DNA of 14,919 nt from an uncultured Ruminococcus sp. (GTDB lineage: Bacteria; Bacillota; Clostridia; Oscillospirales; Ruminococcaceae): assembly GCA_947167535.1 (NCBI GenBank), contig CAMVIL010000008.1, positions 1-14,919 on the forward strand, written 5' to 3'. A program made the translations under genes and the position numbers. Positions 1 through 7,670 of the stretch are shown in pieces. Below the pieces are notes generated by a model that did no database searches, was not told where the DNA came from, and worked only from the letters and a program-made list of their open reading frames with translations. Each line of letters begins with the position of its first letter. The first letter of the stretch is position 1.

Positions 1-882
1 CTTGAAGGTCAGCGGAGTCTCCACCTCGGCGCGTTCCATGGGGAAGACGTAACGGCCGCCCTGAAAATGCTCATGTGCCAGTATCGAACCGCCCACGATA
101 GGCAGGTCAGCGTTGGAGCCCACGAAGTAGTGAGGCAGAATCCCGACTATCTCCAGAAGCTTGTCAAAGGCTCCCTTGTCTATCACCATAGGGGTATGTT
201 TTTTATTGAAGACTATGCAGTGTTCGTTGTAGTAAACGTAGGGGGAGTACTGGAATCCCCAGTCCTCGCCGCAGACGGTCAGCGGAGCGATGCGGTGGTT
301 CTGTCTGGCGGGGTAGTTGACCCGCCCCGCGTAGCCCTCGCACTCACGGCAGAGCATACACTTAGGGTAGCCCGACTGTTTAGCGGTCTTAGCCGCCGCG
401 ATAGCCTTAGGGTCTTTCTCGGGCTTGGAGAGGTTGATAGTGATATCCAGCTCGCCATATTCGGTCTGTGTTTTCCATCTGACGTCGCGGGCGATGCGTC
501 CCCGTCTGATGTAGTTGGTATCGCAGCTGAACTTATAGAATCTGTCGGTAGCCTTTTCGGGCGACTGCTTATAGTCCCCCCAGACCTCGCGTGCGACGGC
601 ACTGGGCGGCGGAGTGATGCACCCCATCAGCTTAGTATCAAAGAGGTCGCGGTAGACGATGCTGTCCTCGCAGAGCCCCTTCTCCACAGCGTACTCCAGC
701 AGTTCATCGAGAGTCCCGTCGAGGTCGACCCCCGGGAGCTCTTCCGCAGGCTCGTCGTAGTCCTCGATATGCAGAGCTTCCAGCAGGCGGTTAGTGCAGT
801 AGGTGGTGTCCATCGGGTCGATAAGACCCTTTTCCCTGCCGTAGGCTATCAGCTTTTTTATGCTTAAATTTATGTCAGTCAT
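1..882 (-). CDS. galT: UDP-glucose--hexose-1-phosphate uridylyltransferase, class II (3' end outside window)
   Basis: This is the first 294 residues of a class II (Gram-positive type) GalT, which swaps UMP between UDP-glucose and galactose-1-phosphate in the Leloir pathway in the cytoplasm. The frame stays open to the window edge. The family is roughly 490-500 residues, so about 200 C-terminal residues lie outside. The N-terminus begins MTDINLSIKKLIAYG. The catalytic signature HEHFQGG lies at residues 270-276, and H272 of the HxHxQ pattern is the expected nucleophile that carries UMP. A CMLCRECEGYAG segment, typical of this class, lies upstream of it. The ATG at 880-882 follows a good GGAGGA ribosome binding site. 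The gene is downstream of the alpha-xylosidase on the same strand, with a 55-nt gap that contains a perfect hairpin, so it is probably co-transcribed. The family call is firm; the role in a specific glycan pathway is inferred. Confidence 0.93.
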   Translation of the reverse strand, partial: MTDINLSIKKLIAYGREKGLIDPMDTTYCTNRLLEALHIEDYDEPAEELPGVDLDGTLDELLEYAVEKGLCEDSIVYRDLFDTKLMGCITPPPSAVAREVWGDYKQSPEKATDRFYKFSCDTNYIRRGRIARDVRWKTQTEYGELDITINLSKPEKDPKAIAAAKTAKQSGYPKCMLCRECEGYAGRVNYPARQNHRIAPLTVCGEDWGFQYSPYVYYNEHCIVFNKKHTPMVIDKGAFDKLLEIVGILPHYFVGSNADLPIVGGSILAHEHFQGGRYVFPMERAEVETPLTFK

Positions 883-900
883 TTTTGTCCTCCATACAAC

Positions 901-928
901 GATACCGCACTTTTCACAGTGCGGTATC
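901..928 (-). other. Perfect intergenic hairpin between yicI and galT
   Basis: An 11-bp perfect inverted repeat (GATACCGCACT at 901-911, its complement at 918-928) with a 6-nt loop. It sits 9 nt after the yicI stop and 18 nt before the galT start. Neither side has a T tract, so it does not look like a full intrinsic terminator. An RNA processing or stabilising stem, or a partial terminator setting the yicI:galT ratio, fits better. Function is inferred. Confidence 0.7.
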
Positions 929-937
929 CGTGTCTGT

Positions 938-3298
938 TCAGATGTCGATTATTACCTTGCCTGCATAGCTCGGCGATACCTTAACCGCCTTGTCGGTGTT
1001 CGCCACCTTCACGGTAAAGCTCTTGTCAGTGCCGGTGTACTCGCATACGATGATGTTGCCGTTGCGGGTAGCAGTCAGCTCGAATACCTGCTTCGCCTCG
1101 GTGTCGTATACCTTCGCAGTTGCTGTCTTGCCGTCCTCCAGCTCGTAGATGACAAACTCCGCGCCGTTGAGATAGTCGTACTCAATGTCGCCCTTGAAGT
1201 CGCCGTATGCGATAATGCTGTTGGGTCTTGCCAGCGCAGGAATCTCAAGGTAGCTGCACTTGTGGGTGTACCACTTGCCGCCCTCAAGCACCTTGCCGGT
1301 GATGATGTCAGTCCATCTGCCCTCGGGAACGTAGTACTGCGCGATGCCCTCTTCGTTGAGTATCGGTGCTACCAGAATGTTGTCGCCGAACATATACTGT
1401 CTGTCAAGAGTCAGACAGCTGGGGTCGTCCGCGAAGTCTATAACCATAGCTCTCATCACAGGCACGCCCACCTCGTGGGTCTTGATAGCCTGCGACCAGA
1501 TGTAAGGCATCAGCTTACCCTTTAAGTTCGCGAAGAATTTCAGCACGTTGGAGCAGCCCTCAGGCTCTCTGGAGTCGTCGTCGAACAGCCACGGCACGCG
1601 GTAGCTCTGGTTGCCGTGGAGACGGCTGTGGGAGCTGAACATACCGAACGCCGCCCATCTCTTGTAGATGTCAGCAGGAGCGGTAGCCTCGAAGCCCGCC
1701 ATGTCGTGGGAAGTGTAGCCGAAGCCTGAGATACACAGCGACAGGCAGCCTCTTACGACCTCAGCCATGGAGTTGTAGTTGCCCGAACAGTCGCCGCCCC
1801 AGTGAACGGGGAACTTCTGACCGCCTGCAGTAGCGGAACGCGCGAACAGGCAAGCCTTGTTCTCGCCGTAGTATTCCTTCAGCACGTTGAATGTGCATTC
1901 GTTGTAAAGGTAGGTGTAGTAGTTGTGCATCTTGATGGGGTCGGCGCCGTTGAAGTACTTGATACCCTTGGTAGGTATTCTCTCGCCGAAGTCGGTCTTG
2001 AATGTATCCACGCCCATCTCGCAGAGAGCGCGCAGCTTGGAAGCGTACCACTCGCAGGCTGCGGGGTTGGTGAAGTCAACGATAGCCATACCCGGCTGCC
2101 ACTCGTCGCACTGGAAGACGCTGCCGTCCTCGCGCTTGATGAAGTAGCCGTTCTCCAGACCCTCGTCAAACAGCTTGGAGCGCTGACCGATGTAGGGGTT
2201 TATCCACACGCAGGTGTGCAGGTTCTTGTCCTCGTGGAGTCTCTTGAGCATTGCGGGGGGATCGGGGAACTGGGTCTTGTCCCACTCGAAGTTGCACCAC
2301 TCGTAGCCCTTCATCCAGAAGCAGTCGAAGTGGAACACCTGAAGCGGGATCTCGCGCTCAGCCATACCGTCGATAAAGCTGTTGATAGTCTCCTCGTCGT
2401 AGGAAGTAGTAAAGGAAGTAGTCAGCCAGAGACCGAAGGAGAATGCAGGCGGAAGTGCGGGCTTGCCTGTGAGGGTGGTGTAGCCGTCCAGAACGCCTGT
2501 GATATTCTCGCCGCCGAACACGAAGTATTCGAGTCTCTCACCCGGAACGGTCATGCTCACCTTGGAAACGGTATCGGAGCACACCTCATAGCTCACCTTG
2601 TCAGAGCTGTTCACGAACACGCCGTAGCCTCTGCTGGACACGAAGAAGGGGATAGACTTATAGGACTGATCGGAGCAGTTACCGCCGGCAGCATTCCACA
2701 CCTCAACGTTCTGACCGTTCTTGGTGAAGGTAGTGAACTTCTCGCCGAAGCCGTAGAAGTACTCACCGACGGTAGTGTCCAGCTGTTCGCGGATATAAGT
2801 CCTCGAGGGCTCCTCGGGGTAGCTCCAGAAGGAGTCGTCGATCTGAGTCTGGATAGTTGCCTGCTTTTTGTAAGCGCTCTCCATGATAACGCCGGTAGAT
2901 CTCCAGCCGCCGCTTGTCAGCTTCTTATCCTTGTAGTAGTAAGTAAAGCTCCAGTTCTCTCGGGACACAACGAGCTTGGTGTCGCCCGAGATCAGCACAG
3001 CCTCCTTGTCGTTGATCTCAACGCTGGGCTTGTAGCCGCCCTCATTGAGCACAAAGTGAGGACCGTTATCTGCGTAGCCCTTATGGTGAACTATGCTCAC
3101 CTTGATGCAGTTTTCCTGAGTAGAAGTATAAGCGATCTCAAGGTTCGCACCGCCGAGAGTCATAGCACGGTTGTAGATGACCGAGGGGGTAGCCAGCACA
3201 AGAAATCCGTTTTCGATAGGTGTGATCTCATACGCCTGATTTGCGTAGTTGACCTCAAAGCCTCGCTGATTGAGCCAGAATCCGTCTGCAAATTTCAT
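938..3298 (-). CDS. yicI: Alpha-xylosidase, GH31 (YicI-like)
   Basis: A 786-residue glycoside hydrolase of family 31, aligning along its whole length with E. coli YicI (772 residues) as remembered. YicI is a retaining enzyme that removes alpha-linked xylose from the non-reducing end of xyloglucan-type oligosaccharides such as isoprimeverose. Visible landmarks are an N-terminal beta-sandwich, the barrel-start block FSFGLWLTTSFTT near residue 287, VFHFDCFWMKG near 321, the nucleophile motif FKTDFGERIP with D436, and the acid/base motif HWGGDC with D503. SHSRLHG lies near 556, and C-terminal beta domains follow residue 650. There is no signal peptide, so it is cytoplasmic and acts on imported oligosaccharides. 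The ATG follows a GGAGGA site. It has its own promoter at 3416-3444 and probably reads on into galT. All catalytic residues are present. Confidence 0.95.
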   Translation of the reverse strand: MKFADGFWLNQRGFEVNYANQAYEITPIENGFLVLATPSVIYNRAMTLGGANLEIAYTSTQENCIKVSIVHHKGYADNGPHFVLNEGGYKPSVEINDKEAVLISGDTKLVVSRENWSFTYYYKDKKLTSGGWRSTGVIMESAYKKQATIQTQIDDSFWSYPEEPSRTYIREQLDTTVGEYFYGFGEKFTTFTKNGQNVEVWNAAGGNCSDQSYKSIPFFVSSRGYGVFVNSSDKVSYEVCSDTVSKVSMTVPGERLEYFVFGGENITGVLDGYTTLTGKPALPPAFSFGLWLTTSFTTSYDEETINSFIDGMAEREIPLQVFHFDCFWMKGYEWCNFEWDKTQFPDPPAMLKRLHEDKNLHTCVWINPYIGQRSKLFDEGLENGYFIKREDGSVFQCDEWQPGMAIVDFTNPAACEWYASKLRALCEMGVDTFKTDFGERIPTKGIKYFNGADPIKMHNYYTYLYNECTFNVLKEYYGENKACLFARSATAGGQKFPVHWGGDCSGNYNSMAEVVRGCLSLCISGFGYTSHDMAGFEATAPADIYKRWAAFGMFSSHSRLHGNQSYRVPWLFDDDSREPEGCSNVLKFFANLKGKLMPYIWSQAIKTHEVGVPVMRAMVIDFADDPSCLTLDRQYMFGDNILVAPILNEEGIAQYYVPEGRWTDIITGKVLEGGKWYTHKCSYLEIPALARPNSIIAYGDFKGDIEYDYLNGAEFVIYELEDGKTATAKVYDTEAKQVFELTATRNGNIIVCEYTGTDKSFTVKVANTDKAVKVSPSYAGKVIIDI

Positions 3299-3379
3299 AG
3301 ATCAGTCCTCCGTTTTCCGAGCATCCCGCCCACGGCGTTTTGCTCTGTATAAAGATTAAAATATTAACATATTCCCAAA

Positions 3380-3404
3380 GCCGAAACCTTTTGAAAACCT
3401 CGGC
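3380..3404. promoter_or_regulatory. Dyad at the yicI transcription start (operator candidate)
   Basis: A 25-nt imperfect inverted repeat with outer arms GCCGA and its G:T-tolerant complement and an AT-rich centre. It lies just downstream of the predicted yicI -10 element, where a repressor site or a transcript-leader hairpin would be expected. No regulator gene is in the window, so the function is inferred. Confidence 0.35.
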
Positions 3405-3415
3405 ATTATATATAT

Positions 3416-3444
3416 ATTTTAACCCAAATCCCCCGAAAATGCAA
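3416..3444 (-). promoter_or_regulatory. Promoter of yicI
   Basis: On the minus strand, -35 TTGCAT (3439-3444) is followed by a 17-nt spacer and -10 TAAAAT (3416-3421). A second TATAAT lies at 3405-3410. The stretch 3340-3530 is far more AT-rich than the flanking genes. It implies a leader of about 110 nt before yicI. Upstream, at 3475-3491 and 3499-3515, lies a 17-nt direct repeat (14 of 17 identical) that could bind an activator. Confidence 0.5.
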
Positions 3445-3590
3445 TAGCAAAATAGTAAAATACTTCACAAAATGAACTTTTAGGCGTTTTGCACGGTAAA
3501 CTTTCAGGCAATTTGTTAATAACGCATATGAAGATATTCACACTGTCATCATTCATGCTTTACTATTTTGGGCAGAGGGTGCTCACTCGA

Positions 3591-4856
3591 TCACTCGTCG
3601 ATCGTATACCCAAACCCCAGCAGCGAGAACGCCTTGTCCTCGTCGCCGTCCGCCATGCTTATCTCTATCTCGTACTCGCAGTTGACGGGACTCATTCCGA
3701 TACACTTTACCTGACAATTCCCCCAGCCGTTCGGATCGACGGGACTGAACTCGAAGTCGTCGTAGACCTCGCCGTCCTGCTTGACGACAATGTGCGCCTT
3801 GCCCCACGCGCCCCCCGCGACCTCGTGGTACAGCATATACACAAACTTCCCCGTGAACTTGAACTTTATCGGCTTGTTCTCGCCCTTGTACCGGTTGTAC
3901 GTCCAGCCGTCGGTGAAGTGCGCAGTCTCACTGCCGTTGTACCAGGTTCCCTTGTCCACAGGCTCCAGATTAGTGTTGTCGTAAAGATGCGCGCCGTAGG
4001 GTCTGAGCTCGGTCATCGGCTCGGCAGGATAGCTGTACTCCTCGGCAGTCTGCTCCATCACCGTGTCGAAGTAGCGGTCGATCATCTCCGCCACCATCTC
4101 ATGCCCCGCCTCGTTGGGGTGGGACTGGTCGTCGGAAAAGTCCTGCCAGGTCATCTTCCCGTTGTCGAACATATAGGTTATGGCGTCGCGGTAGGAAATC
4201 ATCGGCAGACCGTAATACTCTCCCTGCGCCTGCATATACTCCTGACAGCTGTGACCGTTCTCCGTCACAGCAAACACCAGCACCACCGCCACGTCGTTGT
4301 CGATGAGCCGCCTGATGATGGACTCGTAAGCCTGCTGATAGTCGCCCTCGCCGCCGTCGTTCACCGCAAACTCCACGAAGCAGATGTCGGGGTCGGTATT
4401 CAGCACGTCGCGGTCGAGCCTGAGCACACCCAGCTTCGAGGGCGTACCCGCAATGCCCGCGTTGTTGTAGGTAACATTCGAGCCGTCCCCCGCGCCGAAC
4501 TTCTCCTTGATGTGCTCGTAAGTGAGGTACGCCCAGCACTTCTCGGGGTAGGCGGGTGCTACCGTCATACCCTCGGTGATAGAGCCGCCGAGGTAGCTGA
4601 TGTTGAGCGCCTCGCCCTCCTGTGCTGCCTTCAGCTTCTCCTGCATTTTGCTCACATTGCCGTAAGATGTCAGCGCCTTGTCTATCATAGCTTGATGCCA
4701 TTCCTCGTCAGTCTCGGGTGTCTTCTCGGGCGCGGCGGTGGTCTCCGCCGCCTTAGTCTCGGACGCGCCGCCCTCAGCCTTGCTCCCGCACCCGCCAAGT
4801 GCTGCGCAAATCATGACCGCCGTAACACACGCGGCAAGCAGCTTCTTCAAATTCAT
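3591..4856 (-). CDS. SGNH-hydrolase lipoprotein (probable carbohydrate esterase)
   Basis: A 421-residue exported lipoprotein. The signal peptide ends in a lipobox LGGC with C23 as the lipid anchor, followed by an Ala/Glu/Thr-rich linker to about residue 50. The SGNH hydrolase domain spans about 83-265. Block I is YLGGSITEG with nucleophile S92, and Gly replaces the usual Asp of GDS. Block II is NNAGIAG, block III is EFAVND with N166, and block V is DDQSHP with the D243/H246 pair. Residues from about 285 to 421 form a second, probably beta-sandwich domain. Family knowledge suggests an ester bond on a sugar or polysaccharide as substrate, but the exact one cannot be told. The ATG is 10 nt after the upstream membrane-protein gene, and its GAGGGAG site overlaps that gene's end, so the two are probably coupled. 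It has the same architecture as the gene at 13667. Confidence 0.85.
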   Translation of the reverse strand: MNLKKLLAACVTAVMICAALGGCGSKAEGGASETKAAETTAAPEKTPETDEEWHQAMIDKALTSYGNVSKMQEKLKAAQEGEALNISYLGGSITEGMTVAPAYPEKCWAYLTYEHIKEKFGAGDGSNVTYNNAGIAGTPSKLGVLRLDRDVLNTDPDICFVEFAVNDGGEGDYQQAYESIIRRLIDNDVAVVLVFAVTENGHSCQEYMQAQGEYYGLPMISYRDAITYMFDNGKMTWQDFSDDQSHPNEAGHEMVAEMIDRYFDTVMEQTAEEYSYPAEPMTELRPYGAHLYDNTNLEPVDKGTWYNGSETAHFTDGWTYNRYKGENKPIKFKFTGKFVYMLYHEVAGGAWGKAHIVVKQDGEVYDDFEFSPVDPNGWGNCQVKCIGMSPVNCEYEIEISMADGDEDKAFSLLGFGYTIDE

Positions 4857-4866
4857 AAATACTCCC

Positions 4867-5466
4867 TCATTTCAAATCAAATTCTCTGCTTTCAATATCC
4901 CCGGTTGGATAAACGGGATAGCTCACTATCAGTGAATCCCGTTTCCATTCGAGCTCGATTCTTTCAAACCCATGGTCGATGTGCAGCACACCCAGCCGCC
5001 TTGCCTTCCTGCCGTCTATCTGAAAAGCCTCCGTCACGCCCATGCCCTTGTCATAGCCGCTGTACACCGGAGCGCATAACACCACCGTCCGACCGCTGTC
5101 GGTGTACTCGGCGCATTTTCCGTCGCCGTAGTACCTGAGCGACTGCTTACCCGCATGGAGCCAAAGTACCGCGCCGCCGGCAAGCATTATGATAAATGCC
5201 GCCTGAGACATCAGCACACTAAACGGTCTGAGAGCGTTCGCCCTTTTCGCCGACGCGACACAGAAAACAAATCCCTCCAAAGCCGCCGCCATCATCACCA
5301 AGCCCAGCAGCGATAAAACTCTGAGAGGAGAATGCATGATAATGCGCCCGCCGCTGTATTCAAACCGCATAAGGCGATCTGCATTCCACCCCGCCGCAAA
5401 TCCGAAAACACCCAAAAGCAGCATAACGCCTTGAACGATATTCACAGCCTTGCTATGTTGCTTCAT
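4867..5466 (-). CDS. Unrecognised membrane protein, three predicted TM helices
   Basis: I do not recognise a family for this 199-residue protein. Three hydrophobic segments are visible at about 8-27, 50-71 and 86-104, followed by a soluble C-terminal part (about 107-199) of alternating beta-like character with several aromatic and basic residues. The ATG follows a strong AGGAGG site. It lies directly downstream of the msmX terminator with only 19 nt between hairpin and start codon, leaving no room for its own promoter in that gap. Expression therefore needs read-through from msmX or a promoter inside msmX. It ends 10 nt before the SGNH lipoprotein gene, suggesting a two-gene unit and a possible envelope role, which is inference only. 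Confidence 0.75.
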   Translation of the reverse strand: MKQHSKAVNIVQGVMLLLGVFGFAAGWNADRLMRFEYSGGRIIMHSPLRVLSLLGLVMMAAALEGFVFCVASAKRANALRPFSVLMSQAAFIIMLAGGAVLWLHAGKQSLRYYGDGKCAEYTDSGRTVVLCAPVYSGYDKGMGVTEAFQIDGRKARRLGVLHIDHGFERIELEWKRDSLIVSYPVYPTGDIESREFDLK

Positions 5467-5481
5467 AACAGCCTCCTATAC

Positions 5482-5516
5482 AAAAATCCCTTCCCCTCCA
5501 TAAGAGGGAAAGGGAT
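5482..5516 (-). terminator. Intrinsic terminator of msmX
   Basis: Stem arms at 5486-5497 and 5505-5516 form 12 pairs with one mismatch and a 7-nt loop. On the minus strand a TTTTT run follows (5482-5486). It lies 36 nt after the msmX stop, and the ribosome binding site of the next gene starts a few bases beyond. Confidence 0.85.
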
Positions 5517-5552
5517 AAATAGCTTAAGTTTGCACTCAACCGAAAACAACGC

Positions 5553-6695
5553 TTAGTTGATAACGCTCTTTTCCGTCTCCTTATCGAAGATGTGCATTCT
5601 GTTGGGATCGAGAGCAACCTGGATAACGTCCTGAGGACGAGCGGTGGATCTCGGGGAAACGCGAGCGGTCAGCGGAATGCCCTCGCAGTTGAGATACAGA
5701 TAGGTCTCAGCACCCATCATTTCAGTAACTTCAACGTTAGCGTTGATAACGCCGGTCTTGGCAGCCGAGAGGAACATCTCTTCGTCGTGGATGCACTCAG
5801 GACGGATGCCGAGAACGATCTCGTGGTCTACCAGCGGCTCGAGTGCCTCGGGATCAGCCTTGGCCTCGGGAACCTCGATGGTGTACTTAACGCCGCGGGA
5901 GGTCTTGGTGTCCTCGGAACCGAACTCTACGACATACTTGCTGCCCTGCTTGAGGAGCTTAGCGTCGATGAAGTTCATCTGAGGCGAGCCGATGAAGCCT
6001 GCAACAAACTGGTTAACAGGATAGTTGTAAAGGTTCTGAGGAGTGTCGATCTGCTGGATGTAACCGTCCTTCATAACAACGATACGGTCACCCATCGTCA
6101 TAGCCTCAGTCTGGTCATGGGTAACGTAGATGAAGGTTGTACCCAGTCTCTTGTGGAGCTTGGAGATCTCGGTTCTCATCTGAGCTCTCAGCTTCGCGTC
6201 GAGGTTGGAAAGAGGCTCGTCGAGAAGGAATACCTTAGGCTCACGAACGATCGCACGACCCAGCGCAACACGCTGTCTCTGACCACCGGACAGAGCCTTA
6301 GGCTTTCTGTCGAGCAGGTGGGCAATGTCAAGGACCTTAGCAGCCTCTTCAACCTTCTTGGCGATCTCGTCCTTCGGAACCTTGCGGAGCTTCAGACCGA
6401 ATGCCATGTTCTCAAATACAGTCATGTGAGGATACAGAGCGTAGTTCTGGAAAACCATTGCGATATCTCTGTCCTTAGGAGCGATGTCGTTTACAAGACG
6501 GTCGCCGATGTAAAGCTCGCCCTCGGAGATCTCCTCCAGACCTGCGATCATACGCAGAGTGGTGGACTTACCACAACCCGAAGGACCAACAAGGATTATG
6601 AACTCCTTGTCCTTGATCTCAATGTTAAAGTCCGAAACAGCGATAACGCCGCCCGGATACTTCTTATAGATCTCTCTTAATGAAACACTTGCCAT
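5553..6695 (-). CDS. msmX: ABC sugar-importer ATPase, MsmX/UgpC/MalK family
   Basis: A 380-residue cytoplasmic ATPase of carbohydrate ABC importers (CUT1 group). Motifs in order are Walker A GPSGCGKS (37-44), Q-loop Q83, signature LSGGQ (135-139), Walker B VFLLDE (155-160), switch H193, then the C-terminal OB-like/TOBE regulatory domain of the MalK type. The reading frame extends upstream to 6755, but [16 protein letters not shown] is the conserved N-terminus. The ATG at 6693-6695 is preceded by GGGAGG, so that start is chosen. No permease or binding-protein gene is adjacent. It has its own promoter and terminator, as known for multitask ATPases such as Bacillus MsmX that serve several importers. 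It could power uptake of the oligosaccharides cut by YicI. The symbol follows the Bacillus homologue. Confidence 0.93.
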   Translation of the reverse strand: MASVSLREIYKKYPGGVIAVSDFNIEIKDKEFIILVGPSGCGKSTTLRMIAGLEEISEGELYIGDRLVNDIAPKDRDIAMVFQNYALYPHMTVFENMAFGLKLRKVPKDEIAKKVEEAAKVLDIAHLLDRKPKALSGGQRQRVALGRAIVREPKVFLLDEPLSNLDAKLRAQMRTEISKLHKRLGTTFIYVTHDQTEAMTMGDRIVVMKDGYIQQIDTPQNLYNYPVNQFVAGFIGSPQMNFIDAKLLKQGSKYVVEFGSEDTKTSRGVKYTIEVPEAKADPEALEPLVDHEIVLGIRPECIHDEEMFLSAAKTGVINANVEVTEMMGAETYLYLNCEGIPLTARVSPRSTARPQDVIQVALDPNRMHIFDKETEKSVIN

Positions 6696-6735
6696 TTTAA
6701 ATAGGACCTCCCTGAATTTATTGTTGCAATTGATA

Positions 6736-6765
6736 GACCACAGGCGGGTGGTCACAGGAGTCCTG
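6736..6765 (-). other. Two small inverted repeats in the msmX leader
   Basis: Two adjacent repeats lie in the untranslated leader: a perfect 6-bp stem (6736-6741 with 6748-6753) and a 5-bp one with a single central base (6755-6765). They sit about 25 nt downstream of the predicted transcription start and about 40 nt before the start codon. They could be RNA hairpins or protein-binding sites; evidence is sequence symmetry only. Confidence 0.4.
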
Positions 6766-6793
6766 CTTCTCCGCTCTGTTTTGCTATGATACT

Positions 6794-6822
6794 ATAATAA
6801 CAAATTTTTAATACAGTATCAA
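6794..6822 (-). promoter_or_regulatory. Promoter of msmX
   Basis: On the minus strand, -35 TTGATA (6817-6822, 5 of 6 consensus), a 17-nt spacer and -10 TATTAT (6794-6799, 5 of 6). It gives a leader of roughly 90 nt. This is a strong housekeeping-sigma match in an AT-rich gap between rsuA and msmX. Confidence 0.8.
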
Positions 6823-6909
6823 GAGTTTTTTTAACTAAACTTTCCGTGTATACTTTATCAACAATGACGAAATTTAACAATTGCCATCCAAATTTTACCA
6901 TTCAGCGCT

Positions 6910-7617
6910 TCACTTCGTCAAAAGTTTTTCAACATCTTTGTGCATAATTTCCAAACACGCTCCAAGCGCCAGATCGGGCGGGATTTCAAGGTTTCCGATC
7001 GCTTCGCGCCTCAGAAACACCACCTCGTTGCCCACCGCATGAGCCATCCTTTTCACCTGATGGAACTTCCCCTCGTGGAGTATCAGGGTGAAAGAAAATG
7101 GATCCTCCTCGTCGGGGAAGGCCTCTGCGGGAAGACATTTCTCTCCTCCGTCGATCTCGATGCCCTCGGCGAATCTTGTCGCATACTCGGGTCTGTACGG
7201 CTCCACCAGACGCACCCGGTACCTCTTGGGAACGTGCTTCGCGGGCGAGAGCATATCATGCGCCAGCTGTCCGTCGTCGGTCATCAGCACAAAACCCTCG
7301 GTGTCCTTGTCCAGCCTTCCCGCAGGGAAAAGCCCCCGCCTGTTGAGCTCCGGCGGGATAAGGTCATACACCGTCGGACTGTTCCCCTCCCTCGCCGAGC
7401 AGACATACCCCGCAGGCTTGTTCAGCATTATATAAAGGTACTCCTTATACTCTATCCTCTCGCCGTCGAGGGTGACCTCGTCCGACTCGCTGACCTGAAG
7501 CCCCGCGTCGGAAGCGGCCCTGCCGCTTACAGCCACCCGTCCCGCGCGTATGAGCTTCTTGACGTCCGCCCGCGAAAGATCGGTGCGCTGTGAGGAAATA
7601 TATTTATCCAGTCTCAA
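6910..7617 (-). CDS. rsuA: 16S rRNA pseudouridine synthase, RsuA/RluB family
   Basis: A 235-residue enzyme, close to the 231 residues of E. coli RsuA, that isomerises a uridine in ribosomal RNA (U516 of 16S for RsuA itself). An S4 RNA-binding domain occupies about residues 1-55 (MRLDKYISSQ start, then LIRAGRVAVSG). The catalytic motif GRLDKDTEG has the nucleophile D103, and LHEGKFHQVKRMAHAVG lies near the C-terminus. The start is TTG at 7615-7617, preceded by a GGAGAGG site; the S4 domain begins exactly there, so the TTG start is well supported. It is last in the flippase-PC4 operon and separated from it by a terminator-like hairpin, so it depends on read-through or on an unseen promoter. RsuA versus RluB/RluE specificity cannot be settled by eye. 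Confidence 0.88.
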   Translation of the reverse strand: MRLDKYISSQRTDLSRADVKKLIRAGRVAVSGRAASDAGLQVSESDEVTLDGERIEYKEYLYIMLNKPAGYVCSAREGNSPTVYDLIPPELNRRGLFPAGRLDKDTEGFVLMTDDGQLAHDMLSPAKHVPKRYRVRLVEPYRPEYATRFAEGIEIDGGEKCLPAEAFPDEEDPFSFTLILHEGKFHQVKRMAHAVGNEVVFLRREAIGNLEIPPDLALGACLEIMHKDVEKLLTK

Positions 7618-7635
7618 GCTGTCCTCTCCTATTTA

Positions 7636-7663
7636 AAAGAGGCAGATCACCGTCCGCCTCTTT
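7636..7663 (-). terminator. Terminator-like hairpin between the YezG-like gene and rsuA
   Basis: Perfect 8-bp arms AAAGAGGC (7636-7643) and GCCTCTTT (7656-7663), extended inside by weaker pairs. On the minus strand the stem runs into TTTTAAAT, giving a short T tract. It lies 7 nt after the upstream stop and 18 nt before the rsuA start codon, so it may lower rsuA expression rather than end the transcript fully. Confidence 0.7.
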
Positions 7664-7670
7664 GTAAGTC

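Noticed and set aside
860..1525. Plus-strand open frame of 221 codons opposite the yicI 3' end
   Set aside because: Overlaps yicI antisense with no family match and no clear ribosome binding site.
1802..3352. Long plus-strand open frame of 516 codons opposite yicI
   Set aside because: A shadow of the GC-biased codons of yicI, which is unmistakable on the other strand; the translation resembles no protein.
3489..5138. Long plus-strand open frame of 549 codons opposite the SGNH lipoprotein gene
   Set aside because: A codon-bias shadow; the translated sequence is low-complexity Arg/Leu/Val/His, and the minus-strand gene has all the family motifs.
6696..6755. Upstream start of the msmX frame at 6755
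   Set aside because: The extra 20 residues cover the leader with its inverted repeats, and the family N-terminus with a ribosome binding site is at 6695.
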